Program-made: the position numbers and the translations under genes
Shown here: piece after piece, positions 1 to 10,761 of the stretch
Numbering within the stretch: position 1 is the first letter of the stretch
How the letters are laid out: each line of letters begins with the position of its first letter
The notes under the pieces: generated by a model
The model's input: the letters and a program-made list of their open reading frames with translations, nothing else
Told to the model about the DNA's origin: nothing
Database searches by the model: none
DNA from: Boletus sp. NGJ
Taxonomy: Eukaryota; Basidiomycota; Agaricomycetes; Boletales; Boletaceae
Direction: 5' to 3'
NCBI GenBank assembly: GCA_019096195.1
Contig: JAGTXK010000055.1
Coordinates: forward strand, 2,170,001-2,234,000
Length of the DNA: 64,000 nt

Positions 1-674
1 CCTCATAGGGAGCGCATATAATTATCTCATACCTCGTCCCTTCCTTATTCCTTGCTGGCGACACGGGTAACTTAACCAGCTGCGCAGGAGCTCTCTCCAA
101 CGTGTAGATATTCCCGTAGTACCACTCTGGGATGCCAGTCTTTCTTTCCAGAGAATCAGGTGGGGGAAGAATTGTAAAAAAGGCCCCCTGGAAGAGTTCT
201 GTGCGGAGCAGGGGTTCCGAGAGATCTCCAGTAACGTCGGACGGGGGATAAACAGATAGCCAACCGTGCAACACGTTCAAGTGTTGAAGACCCGCCCAAC
301 CTTCTGTTGCACGTATCTGATTCCAGGGAACGGAAGGGTGGGAAACGTGAATGGTGCCATGGGGATCCGCTGTTGTCTGTGACCAGGATGCATAGGCGGA
401 GTGGGTGAGCGAAGTGGGATACTGTGTGGTGGTCGAGATCGGTAAGGAGACTGAATGAAACGAATGAGGACCAAGCGGAGGTGTAGAAGGAACGGACTCA
501 CGCTCGAGGGGGTATGCAGGAGAAAGAAAGTGCTGTTCGCGAGCATGGACTGGGAATGGACCGAGCACCTAAGTTAGACTGGTCAGGTCAATGACAATCA
601 GCAGACGAGAGACAGCGCACATCCCAAACGCTATCGAGCTCGACGCGCCAGCCCCGGCGAGAGGTCGCGCTCAT
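1..674 (-). CDS. N-terminus of an S9/alpha-beta-hydrolase-like protein (partial)
   Basis: Only the first part of the gene lies in the window; it continues past base 1 on the minus strand. I place the ATG at 674-672. Exon 1 (674-621) encodes an 18-residue leader ending in SVWD. A 52-base intron leads to exon 2 (568-502), which opens VLGPFPVHAREQHF, and exon 3 runs from 369 off the edge. Splice phases agree (54 + 67 bases, then phase 1). The opening motif, a tryptophan followed by V-L-G-P-F and R-E, resembles the non-catalytic N-terminal region of fungal peptidase S9-like alpha/beta hydrolases. The catalytic part is outside the window, so the function is a weak inference. It lies downstream of TMA7 on the same strand. 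Confidence 0.5.
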
Positions 675-792
675 GGTGGTACTAACAATTGATCGATCCG
701 TCGTATGATGAAGCAAAACAAGACAGCAAACAGCTACGAGAAACAAATGTCCACGCCTGGATAAGATCATACATCCACCCACTCCAATCTGC

Positions 793-1251
793 TTATTTCT
801 TCCCAGACCTGAGAGTACGTTGACATTTGCTTCGACCAACCACCAAATCAAAGATTCGACATACTTCTTGATTCCACCGCCAGGCGGACCACCTGATAAG
901 CAAATCGATACTCAACCACGCGGGAGCACAGCGACGAAATCTATCCATACCTTTGGTAGCTGTGTGTTTCCATCGCCGATTAGTGACCGAACAATCCCGA
1001 GTCAGATATGATTCACAGCGACGAGAGGGTGAATAGACCAAGCCATCTCCGTACAGGTCGTCCATACCTTTATCCTTTGCAGCCTTCAGAGCAGCCTCCT
1101 CGGCCTTCTTCCTCTCCTTGAAGGCCTTGTCATCTTCGTCATCCTCTTTTTTATCTTTCTTGGCAGCCTGCAGCACGAATCAGACCAAGATGAGCGGAGG
1201 ACGGGTGAGACAGACCTTTAAAGGTTTCAACTTTCCACCTTGCCGCGACAT
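793..1251 (-). CDS. TMA7: Translation machinery-associated protein 7 (TMA7/CCDC72)
   Basis: Four exons (1251-1216, 1167-1068, 892-865, 808-793) give a 59-residue protein. It starts MSRQGGKLKPLK, has a highly charged middle (KKDKKEDDEDDKAF), and ends GGPPGGGIKKSGKK. That is the exact layout of TMA7, a tiny ribosome-associated protein conserved across eukaryotes. All introns are GT..AG and the phases close perfectly on a TAA. Exons 3 and 4 are only 28 and 16 bases, so an automatic gene finder would probably read through the introns and miss the GGGIKKSGKK tail. The assignment rests on the family's characteristic ends. The molecular role of TMA7 in translation is poorly known. Confidence 0.93.
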
Positions 1252-1407
1252 GTTGCTGCAGCTCGTCTACGCGCAAGACCCAGTTTGGCACAAAATTCTC
1301 CAGACGACAATGTCTTCCCGTTATGGAAGTTTTAGCAAAAAAATGTTTGTTCATCGGCCCGGTGCGGGAGCCGTGAGCGAGACACTGGCACAATCTCACT
1401 AATATTC

Positions 1408-3908
1408 ATGCATCTCTCAATCCGTGTCCGCACGGGCAGGCTGCCCTTTGCGACCTCAGGCCATCTCCAGGTCAGACTCCACTCGAGTTCCTGTCCCAGA
1501 CTGCCCCGACTCCACAAAGACGCGATCCATGTAAGCAGATTCGTCGCAGGTGCCCTCTTCACATTCGGTGCGCTTGGATTCGGTCTGCACGCTCTGCGAA
1601 ATGGCAAATTCGATCACTTCAGGCCTCTCACGCTAGGAGCAACACACGACACCACCCACCCTGGATCTGACCACTCCAGCAGATACGTTCACCACCAGAA
1701 CAAAGCCGTCGATTCGCCGTCCAATTCTCAACTCGTGTCTTCGTCTACCGATACCCACATCTCACTCTCATCCTCGTATGGCACCACAGACGACGTCGAA
1801 AAGGCCATCGAAGACCTCCGACGTGCTTTTCCTGGCCAACACCGCGTGCAGACGAACAAAGACTCCCTCCAGCTCTACGGCTCCTCGGAAAACTCGTACC
1901 ACCCCTCCTCACCCCACTCCGTCATCGTTCATGTCAACACCACGGAGGACGTCGTCAACGTCGTTGATATATCCCGCAAGTATAGGGTCCCTCTCATTCC
2001 CTATAGCGGCGCGACAAGTTTGGAGGGCCATTTCAGTGGCGTGAGTGCGTTTTCTGGAATTGTGTTATAGTTCGTCTCTTGATGGAATGCGCGTTTAGTA
2101 TCCTTCAGGGAGTATATGTATTGACATGTCAGGCATGGACCAAATTTTGGAAATAAACGGTGCGTACGTTGGACTTGCGTTGATGCAACCGAGGCATGAA
2201 CCTCTTTTTCCAGTGGCCGACGGTGACCTTCGGTGCCAAGCTGCCGCTCGGTGGGAGGACATCAACCGCGTTCTCAAGGAGAAAGGTATACCTCTGTTCT
2301 TTCCTGTAAGCCTATTCCGAATGCGGATCAGCAGTGGTTAACATCACAGACTTAGCTTGACCCAGGTCCAGGTGCTGTGAGTCATTTCCTCTTCGGCAGT
2401 CAAGGCGGGTCGTGATGGTCCTGGAAGACGATAGGTGGGATGATCGGTACGGGGTGCTCCGGCAGTAAGTCTTCACTATTTAATTCTTGCTACCGATGAG
2501 ATGCCAATTCTCCATAGCGAATGCCGTTAGATATGGTACCGCAAAGGCGGAATGGTTCCTAAACGTCGTAAGTATCGATTTTGAGGAGTTGTTCTGCGAT
2601 CAGCTACACACCGAAACAACAACCAGACGGTCGTACTTCCGTCCGGTAAAGTTATCAAGACGCGTCAAAGGGCTCGCAAGTCGTCCGCCGGGTTCGACAC
2701 TACTAAGCTCTTCATCGGTGCAGAGGGTACTCTGGGCATCGTAACGGAGGGTAAAATCTTCTACGCCCCTTCCGTATGTCTTGTTGAAACGAGAACAGCT
2801 ACACTTCGCCTCGCACCTCGCATTCCGACGAAAGTCGCAATGGCACAGTTTCCAAATGTGAAAAACGCCGTTAGTGCCGTTCAAGAGATTCTTAATACAC
2901 CTTATGGCCCTCATATACGTTCGTATCCATCCATCTCGTGTACCCAGTCTTGTTGACAACCCATTCAGAATGTATTGAGCTTCTTGACGATAACAGTTTG
3001 TGTTTGTACCTTTTAAAGACACATTTACCTGACTTGCACGATCCATAGTGATGTCTGCCATCAACACGGCTGGCATAATCGAGGGACCCTATCCAGTCCA
3101 AGACACCCTTTTCTTCAAAATCCAAGGTTCCCCTGAGTCTATCGCTGAAACCTCCCGCGTGATCCAACAAATCGTTCGGAGGCATAGCAATACCCGGTTC
3201 GAATTCGCGGCGACGGACGAGGAAGCGGAGAATCTGTGGGAGAATAGAAAGTATGCACTCACGTCTACTTTGGCGTCCCATCCCGGGATGAAGTGTTGGA
3301 CGACGGACGTATGGTAACGAATTTTCACTTTCTTCGCCAGCAAGAGACTGGTTGCTGATGGCACGGCGTAGTGTTCCAGTATCCAAGCTCGCTCAACTCG
3401 TGTACGAGACGAAAGAGGACCTTGCCAAGTCCGGGCTTAAATCTACCATCGTCGGACACGTCGGAGACGGTACGTCATTCCCGCGGAAGTCAGTTATGCA
3501 TGAACACGGACCGGATACCAGGCAACTTCCACGGACTCATCCTCTTTCGTGACGATCGAGAACTCCAATCCGTCAGCGAAGCAGTTCACAGACTCGTCCA
3601 CCGTGCAATCGCCATGGATGGCACATGTATGTCCTGTCTTCTAAATGCTTTCTCAGCATTCGCATATTGACTGTCTCGGACGGGTTAGGTACGGGCGAAC
3701 ATGGGGTCGGGATTGGAAAGAGAGAGTACCTCGTCGAGGAACTTGGGGAGGACACGGTGGAGCTCATGAAAACTGTGAAACGGGCGATCGATCCGCTGAA
3801 CTTGTTTAATCCTGGAAAGGTATGCTTATGCCGCGGCTTGATTGCATTGGGTTGATGAACACCCGCTAGTTGTACCCAGAGAGCAAGAGCGAGCATGAGA
3901 GATCGTGA
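1408..3908 (+). CDS. DLD1: Mitochondrial D-lactate dehydrogenase (cytochrome), FAD-linked
   Basis: This enzyme oxidises D-lactate to pyruvate and passes electrons to cytochrome c at the mitochondrial inner membrane. Exon 1 (1408-2040) begins with a basic, Ser/Arg-rich presequence, then a hydrophobic stretch at about residues 41-62 that could be the membrane anchor. The FAD_binding_4 core follows ([38 protein letters not shown]). The C-terminal FAD-oxidase domain has [19 protein letters not shown] and NPGKLYP. About a dozen exons can be joined in frame with GT..AG introns; exon 4 is only 21 bases (2356-2376) and exon 5 is 37 bases. The stop is TGA at 3906-3908. Length and motif order match fungal DLD; no reading-frame break was seen. 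Confidence 0.95.
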
Positions 3909-5396
3909 GGTTGTTTGGAACAAGATATGGGTGTTGGCACTGTCATGTTGTCCCAGTTCCAAATATTTCAAGTTCCAGTCACCGCTGATCTGGCATATTT
4001 GACCCTGAGTTTGGACTCCTTTAGTACGCCAGAGTGCTCCCACTGCCAAGAAGTTCAAGTAGTGCCGGGATGGTGCATGGTCGCCACCATCCTCCGATCC
4101 AGCTCGGACCGCCCGGTTGATAGCCATTCATTACATTTTCCGATTCCCAGACCGAGGACAGACTCGATTATTGACATGCTACCATATCAGGCACATACGA
4201 TGAAAGGTAACATGGTGTTCGTTGACACTGATTAGTATCTTCAGTGGGTGTGGTCATCGTCTGAAGACAACGTAGCGGTACTAGTACCATAGATTTTTCC
4301 GACAATGCCGTGTGAGAATCCTTTTTATGTGCCTCGCCCTTTCTTCCCCGGAGCGAGATTCATCGACGGTGCAGGACAGTTGGACTCCTATTCAAGTCTC
4401 CCGGGGGAGAGACCTCGTCGTTAGTATTCACGGGCTATTGCAAAGTGGAGCCATCACCGTCCTGCTCAATGTCGATGTAATCCGTATGAGCAGAAGTCCG
4501 GGCAATCTGGTCGCAACCCCATCTTTCTAACCGGTCAGCTTCGTTGTAGCAGATCCATCCAGGAGGACTCAAAGCCTGGATTTCGTCAAGTCGATTTGTT
4601 GTGCGAGGTGTGAGTCGAGTTGGGAGTGAGACCAGTGCGGACGCACCGTGAACTTTTCGACATATCGGTATCTCGTCTGGTCCCTTTCTTTACAGGGAAC
4701 GATACTTGACTTCGATTACTTTGACCGTCACCGTACCAAAGTCCATTGGATGTCTCCATGAGACGCAGAGTCATCCATCTTGATCAACCTTGTCGACACC
4801 TCATTGAGCGGCTTGAGTTTGATCGATCTCGGAATTTTAGATCGTTGCTCGAATTGCGCGCTGGCCTGCTTAGACTCGTAAAAGCTGGATTTTTTTTCCT
4901 GCGTCAGCGGCTATGAGGGCGCGAAACAAATGGCAATCATAACTCCAAAGTGACCATTCTGTTGGCTTGTCAACGCCGAAAGTGGATTTTCGCCAACGTC
5001 CAATCTCCCACTGGCAAGGCACCGCAATGGCCGAAAACATACCTAAAATCATAGTAAAATGAAAAGTCCTAGGTGAGGTGGAGTGAGACAGAGACTCTGT
5101 CGCGACACAGATTTTGACACGAAGTTATCCGGAATCAACGGTTCATCTTTTACCCTTGATTTGAATACATGCATACCTGTAAATCTTTCAAGTCTGTAGA
5201 ATATTGGGAGGTGCTCTGAAACCTTTTGCATTACTTACACGAACAACCCGAAAGCCATGATTTATGAATCCCTGGTCTGTGCAGGGACTGGACAGCTCCA
5301 ACCCTTCGCGACGCCTGATTATCATCTCATCTCACGGACACCTAGAGCAGAAATTGTAGTTATGAAGTGATCGTTGACGGCCGGGGGTAGGATACA
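3909..5396. other. Intergenic stretch, no gene recognised
   Basis: About 1.5 kb between the ends of the D-lactate dehydrogenase gene and the mL46 gene, which converge here. Open frames are all short (about 100 codons or fewer) and none resembles a known protein, has splice-consistent continuations, or shows tRNA-like box elements that I could find. It may hold 3' UTRs, a non-coding RNA or decayed sequence. Confidence 0.5.
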
Positions 5397-6287
5397 TCAG
5401 AAATCTGATAACATGTCTTTTATACCTAACCAATAGTTCTCGTCTGTCCGCTTGCTGATTTCACCCTTGGTTAACCATGCAAAGTCTAGGGTATCGATCT
5501 GAGTCGGGACGAACTTGTCCTGCGAGAATATGGGCTTTGTAAAAGAATACCACATCCTGGAGGACATTCAGAACATGGGTTTCGACAGCGAGGGGCAGAA
5601 TTCACCTCTTCGGTGCTTTGCTTGGGAGGGTGATAGACGCCTATTGGGTTTCGGCTCACCATCCAGGTGTCCATGTGTCGTCCACACTCTGCGTCGAGTC
5701 TTCGATGTGCAGCCTAGGAATCTTGTCTGAACGAATCCGACCGATGACATCCAGCGACACTCACCACATGCAAAAATTCGCCCGTTTGAACATCCCCTTG
5801 CGGAAACCGCCAGACATCTTTGCCGTTCTCTTGCGCCTTCAGCAAGAGATAGAGATTCCGCTGACCCCTCCTGTTGAGGTTCTTGGGATCGTTGGTCTCG
5901 TCTGCGTTGTGAACGCGTGACATGGAGTCGTCGACCTCGTCCTTCATGGCGATTTCCATGAGCTCGGTCGCCTCGTTCCGTTCCTCGGAGGGATCCAAAC
6001 CAAACGGTGCACCGAATGCCCTGCGCTCGCGTCTTCTCTCCTCGATGTTGAACCGCGTCTCGAGGGGTGAGCCTTGCTTGAAGTAAAACTCGGTGGGGAA
6101 GGGGTTGCGCAAGGCACGGTGTATGCGGGCCTGGTAGACATAAAAGGCTTTTTCAAAGGGTGTCGGCGTGCGTGTGAGGAGTGGGTGAACGGTTGAGAAT
6201 GATAGCGGTGTGCAAGTTTGGACGAGTGCGGGTGCTGGATGTCGCTTCTGTCGCAAACGCACGTCTGCCAAACTGGCGAGCGAACAT
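5397..6287 (-). CDS. MRPL17: Mitochondrial large-subunit ribosomal protein mL46 (two apparent frame breaks)
   Basis: Family mL46 (yeast Mrpl17), a Nudix-fold structural protein of the mitochondrial ribosome. The recommended start at 6287 gives a basic presequence (MFARQFGRRAFATEA) followed by LHTAIILNRSP, as expected for the family. Exons are 6287-5765, 5713-5606 and 5556-5397. Recognisable blocks are TPTPFEKAFYVYQARIHRAL, LNRRGQRNLYLLLK, WRFPQGDVQ, HMDTWMVSRNPIGVYH, VVFFYKAHILAGQ and DFAWLTKGEISKRTDENYW, ending at TGA 5399-5397. Two places need a one-base correction, near 6205 and near 5485. Both sit at a CCC on the coding strand, where reading CC restores the frame. An in-frame ATG at 6316 avoids the first break but loses the conserved LHTAIILNR. 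An assembly error is more likely than a pseudogene, because this protein is normally essential for respiration. Confidence 0.85.
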
Positions 6288-6404
6288 GGCGAAGAGTGTA
6301 ATCTGGTATGTCGCATTTTCTCGACTCAAGTGACCTGATGACCGTGAGAAAAAAGGGCCTATGACGGTGAACTTGGTGCATTCGATTAGCTTCGACCTCT
6401 CGCC
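6288..6404. promoter_or_regulatory. Shared divergent promoter region of mL46 and V-ATPase subunit H
   Basis: Only 117 bases separate the two start codons, which point away from each other. Both 5' UTRs and any promoter elements must lie here or overlap the neighbouring genes. No TATA box or known factor site stands out by eye. Whether the two genes are co-regulated is an inference from spacing alone. Confidence 0.5.
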
Positions 6405-8182
6405 ATGTCGGCCTCGCTCGTCTCTAATGCCTACCTCGACGAGAACTCGGCAAAGATCAGGTCGAAACCTGTCCCATGGGAGGTGCGCACGTCCTCTCTC
6501 CTCACTTCGTTGCTGACCTGCCTGGCAGGGATACCAGCGCGCGGAACTCGTCACTTCGGAGGAGCTTGCACTCATCAAAAAGGTAGACAGACAACCCAGG
6601 GCAAAGACAGAGTCCATCCTCGTCTCCGACGGCCAGATATACGCGGTTCTCTATCTCCGCTTGCTCAAGAAACTTCAGAGAGTCGATACCATGCAGTGCC
6701 TCCTCGTCTTGATCGCTGACGCACTCTTGGGTGAGTTGCGCGTGCTTGGTATCTGGGTTTCAGTGGATTGATGCCGTAAATGGATAGATCACGATGAACG
6801 GATACCGCTCTTCACGAGAGCTGCGCAATCGGACCCCGACCTGCCTTACTTGCCGCTCCTAAGGTAGGTCTTCCTCTCGCTGTTCGATGGCAAGATCTTC
6901 ACGTGACATCCAGGACTCTAGACGCTCAAGATGAATTTGTGCAGCTCAAGTCTGCACAGATCCTCACCATACTCCTCAGTTCTGAGTCCACTCCGCTTCA
7001 ACATCAACACCTGCAACCTTTCTTGAGGCTCCTTGCATCCCTCGTTCAGGGCCAATCACCAAACAAGCGCGACGTCGCAGTTCAATGCCTAGAGGCCTTA
7101 TTGGCCCGCCCAGATTGCCGCAAAGCGGTTTGGGCTATCCCGGGTATCATTGCTGGGTATGTCTCGCCTCTGTGTTTTACCTACCAGGGTCCCATCTTTC
7201 TCGGGTCAGGTTGGTAGACATCCTTCGTCATAGACCAACCCCTCAGATGAGCTATCAAGTCATATTCTGCTTGTGGCTTTTGACGTTCGAACAAGACGTC
7301 GCTGCCCAGATCAACAAGTTGGTGACTCGTTTCTCTACAATAATAACGATCACCGAGCATTACCCACAGGAAATTCGATATCGTACCCCTACTGATATCG
7401 GTTGCGCAGGTGGCAGCTAAAGAGAAGGTCATCCGCGTGATTGTCGCCACGTTCCGGGTAAGTATTACCTTCAGTTGTGTTAGTCACTCATAATACCCTC
7501 TCCCTAGAATCTTATAACGAAGGCTCCTTCTGCCAATCTGCCAGCCATGTTGGTCGCGCACCTACTTTCGTTCTCCAAGAACCTATCTGCTCGTAAATTT
7601 TCCGACGAGGACATTCTTGAAGACGTTCAGTTTGTCCGAGACGAGCTAGAACGCAACTTTGAGAGCTTGACGTGAGCGACGCAACGAAACTTGGTTATTC
7701 GGCTTGCTGATGCCGACTCAAGCACCTATGACGAGTATGTCTCTGAGCTGGCGTCTGGTCATCTATCCTGGACGCCTGTGCACGAGTCGGACGATTTTTG
7801 GCGCGAAAATGCGTCCAAGTTGAATGAGAAGGACTATGAACAGCTCAAGTCGGTGTTGTTTCGCATGTTGGTACATGATTGGACATTGAACCAGCCTCTC
7901 CAGGATCCTCGTCCGCCTATTGAATACTGAAGATCCCCTCGTACTCGCTGTCGCAGTGCACGATCTCGGTCGGTATGTCAAGCACTGCGAACGAGGGAAG
8001 AAGTAAGTCATCACCTCTCTGGATTGGTCTTACTAGATCGACATTGCATTCCTAGAGTTATCACAGACCTGGGGGCCAAAGCACGAGCGATGGAACTCAT
8101 GACACACCCAAACTCAGACGTGCGCTACCACGCGCTCGTCTCCGTCCAGCAACTTGTTAGTCACCCGTGGATTACTGTATGA
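6405..8182 (+). CDS. VMA13: V-type proton ATPase subunit H
   Basis: Subunit H is the regulatory V1 subunit that couples V1 to Vo and controls proton pumping at the vacuole and endosomes. The protein starts MSASLVSNAYLDENSAKIR and has the armadillo/HEAT-like helical repeats typical of Vma13 (for example DEFVQLKSAQILTILLSS and YQVIFCLWLLTFEQDVA). The conserved C-terminal cap follows: DPLVLAVAVHDLGRYVKHCERGKK, then ALVSVQQLVSHPW, ending at TGA 8180-8182. At least eight short GT..AG introns can be placed in phase. One of these (after a codon CTC AA) removes a stretch that otherwise reads to a false stop near 7930. Length is about 440 residues, normal for the family. It is divergent from mL46. Confidence 0.93.
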
Positions 8183-8285
8183 CCGATGGACCCCGCAATG
8201 CTCTGGGATCACGTGCGGAATCAAGACAATGGGTAACGTACAACAAGGAAGCATTTCGTAGAACAGATGACTATAATAGGGTATG

Positions 8286-10481
8286 TCACGGCTGGATCCA
8301 TACCTCTGCGATGACATCCAGTTCCTTCAACGTACATGGTTCCTTGGTCGCAACATATGTGCCTGGTTCAACATCTGCATCTGAGAGATGATCGCCGACG
8401 AGGATGAGTCGAAGTCCACCTGCGCAGACAAAGCCAGTGCGGAGTGGTAGGAAGGCGAGTTCGAACGTTTGGCTTGCTTCGACGCGAGGTAGGTCGCCTG
8501 CTAGAATGTCCTGCTGTGTGAGGTCGAAGGGGTCTAACGGCATTGCGGATGAACCAAGGAACGAGCAACCGTGGAGTTTTGCATTCCTCGTTTCGTCTAG
8601 TGTTTCGAAATAGGGTGGCGGCAGCGATAACATGGGGTCATCTCCGGCAGCGACCAATTGCTGGGGCGACGACACGAGCGCTTGTTCGCCCACTAAATTG
8701 ATCGGCGCCTGCGTCGGGGTCGTCAGGCCAGGTACGTAGGGCGAAATACGAGAAGGTGTCGGACTGCTCGCCACTGGTATCTCTGGCACATTCTGAGCGG
8801 AAATCCGCCGAGGCATGAGGTGTTGCACGACAAAGCGAGCCCGCCGACGTCGACCTCGCGGGATCGTGGCCGCGACGCTCAGCCTGAGTCCGAGCGTAAA
8901 GGGTTTCCCCACCCGGACCGTGTCTCCAGCGCGTCGTACGACGACGAGGTCGACGTCCAGATCCGACACAGGTTCTGGGATGACGAGCGGTTGTGGTTGT
9001 GTACCCGAGACCGAGGGCGCGGGGGACAGAGGGCGCGGGGTGGGGATCGGTGTTCCGGGTTGGTGCCGGGGGCGGAAGGGAGAGCTGGATCTTAGCATAC
9101 CTGGGGGTGGTGAGCTGGGTCGGGATGCTGGGAGTTGGGGAGAGCGGGGTCGGGATGGGCTGGAGGGGGTACCTTGTGGTGCACGTTGGAGGTAGGGCGG
9201 GATAGCGCTGGGGGCTTGCGACGGTATCGGTGGAGGTGGCTGCTGTGGGCCCGGGATTCTGCGCGAGAGCATCTGTCATGAGCACAGGGACGTGCGTTGA
9301 GCATCCATCTCGAGTACTGACGGGGCACGAACGATGGCGAGAATGACACTCACAGAAGTTAGCAGACGACCTGGTTCGCCGAATTTGGAGCGCCATGAGA
9401 TATCAAGTCGGCCGAGGGGAATCACAGCTCCGGGTGGATGTGTTTCCGGAAAGGTCGGTACGCTGGTTGGGGAGAGGATGTATATGTATTGTCGAACGGC
9501 CTGGGGCTGCATGAGCGCCATCGAACCTGAAAACAACTGTTGTAGGGCTTGCGTGCCGTCGTGCGAGGGATCTGAATCGGGATCGGGGACGGACAAACGG
9601 CTCGCGTCCAATGCGCGCCAGCCCTCTGCACACTCGAATTCCATCCGGTCAAACCACATGGTTTCTTGTGTCATGTTTTGGATGTGGACTTCGAGGAATA
9701 CTTTTTCGCGTTCGAGGGGGTGGAGGAGGGCTGAGGGTGATTTCGGGGCGTGGACTTTGGTCTTGACGGACAGGGGATTGGTGACCTGTCCCAATCCTCA
9801 ACACACACACAAAAAGAAAAAGAAAAGAAGAGGAAAGGCGAACGAAAGCGTACCAAAAACTTGTAAAATTTTCGAAAGCTTTGCAAGCTCTGTTCATCCG
9901 ACCCCTCCACCGGCCCCGGTGCATAAGGATACCCAGGCGGAAGCCGATACGTGACCGTACATGACAACACGTGTTGACCGAGTTCCTTCACCTCGTGGTG
10001 CACGACGTGCTCGAGCGCGTCCCCCGCCGCGAGCGTACATTCCGCTCCGCCGATCTCGTACAGAAGCGACTTGGAACTCGTGGTTTGCATCTCGAGGGAG
10101 ATATGGACGCCTTGGACTGCTGCGTGCGTTTCATTGTTGACGGAGAAGCAGCAAGAAAATGTTTCGCCGAGCTGGATGGCGCCGAATGCGGAGGGGAGGG
10201 TGAGGAATTCGGAGACGTGCGTGAGGTCGCGTAGGGTCTTGGGGTGACCGGGGAGCGGGGTCGTACCTTGGAGAGAGAGGATCGATGCGGTGGAATGGGC
10301 GGAAAAGGAGGAGGAGCTGGAGTAGAAGGGTTCCCAAGCGGCCGCGAGTGCGGGCCGCTATGAGCAATAATGATTATCATTCGTGGTGAGTATAGGGAGC
10401 TCCGAGTGGGAAGCAACCACGCACAGATACCCGCATTACCTTCAGCGATAGAAGATGGCCTTGTCCATCAGCAGTCGCCAT
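8286..10481 (-). CDS. TRAPPC13: Trafficking protein particle complex subunit 13 (TRAPPC13, DUF974)
   Basis: A subunit associated with TRAPP, the tethering and exchange-factor complex in ER-Golgi and Golgi traffic. The start at 10481 gives MATADGQGHLLSLKVMRVS; a GT..AG intron then joins to RPALAAAWEPFY, matching the conserved KVMR-S-RP block. Further exons carry SEFLTLPSAFGAIQLGETF, EVHIQNMTQETMWFDRMEFE, PLSVKTKVHAPK and GRLDISWRSKFGEPGRLLTS. The last exon (9272-8286) starts MLSRRIPGPQQ. It has a long Pro/Ser-rich insert of about 100 residues before the beta-rich C-terminal part (RAGDTVRVGKPFTLGLRLSV and FELAFLPLRTGFVCAGGLRL). That insert looks lineage-specific. The 3' end converges with V-ATPase subunit H, about 100 bases away. 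Confidence 0.9.
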
Positions 10482-10761
10482 GTTGGAACTTATGGTAAAT
10501 GAGGGTGTCCCAGAGACGCAGTAATTATCTATGGACGATCAACTTGAACACCGTAGTCCAGAGGCGTTGTTTGTCTTTGTTATATTTCAAAGCCCCCGCC
10601 TTCCATAATAAATTGGGATGCAGACAACACAACGCTCATGCCATTGAGTCGAGATTTGATTACTACCCGCATGAACGGAGATCATAAGATATAAGAAGAA
10701 AAAAGAGCACATGATAAATCGATGCGGTATGTGAAAAATAACCCCTCGAAATTGACTGGTA

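Noticed and set aside
793-1176. 127-codon minus-strand frame as a single-exon gene
   Set aside because: It reads through two introns of TMA7; the spliced form restores the exact conserved family end.
5714-6316. Alternative mL46 start at 6316 with no frameshift at the 5' end
   Set aside because: It avoids the frame break but loses the conserved LHTAIILNRSP block that the 6287 start provides, so I prefer the 6287 start with an indel. It remains possible.
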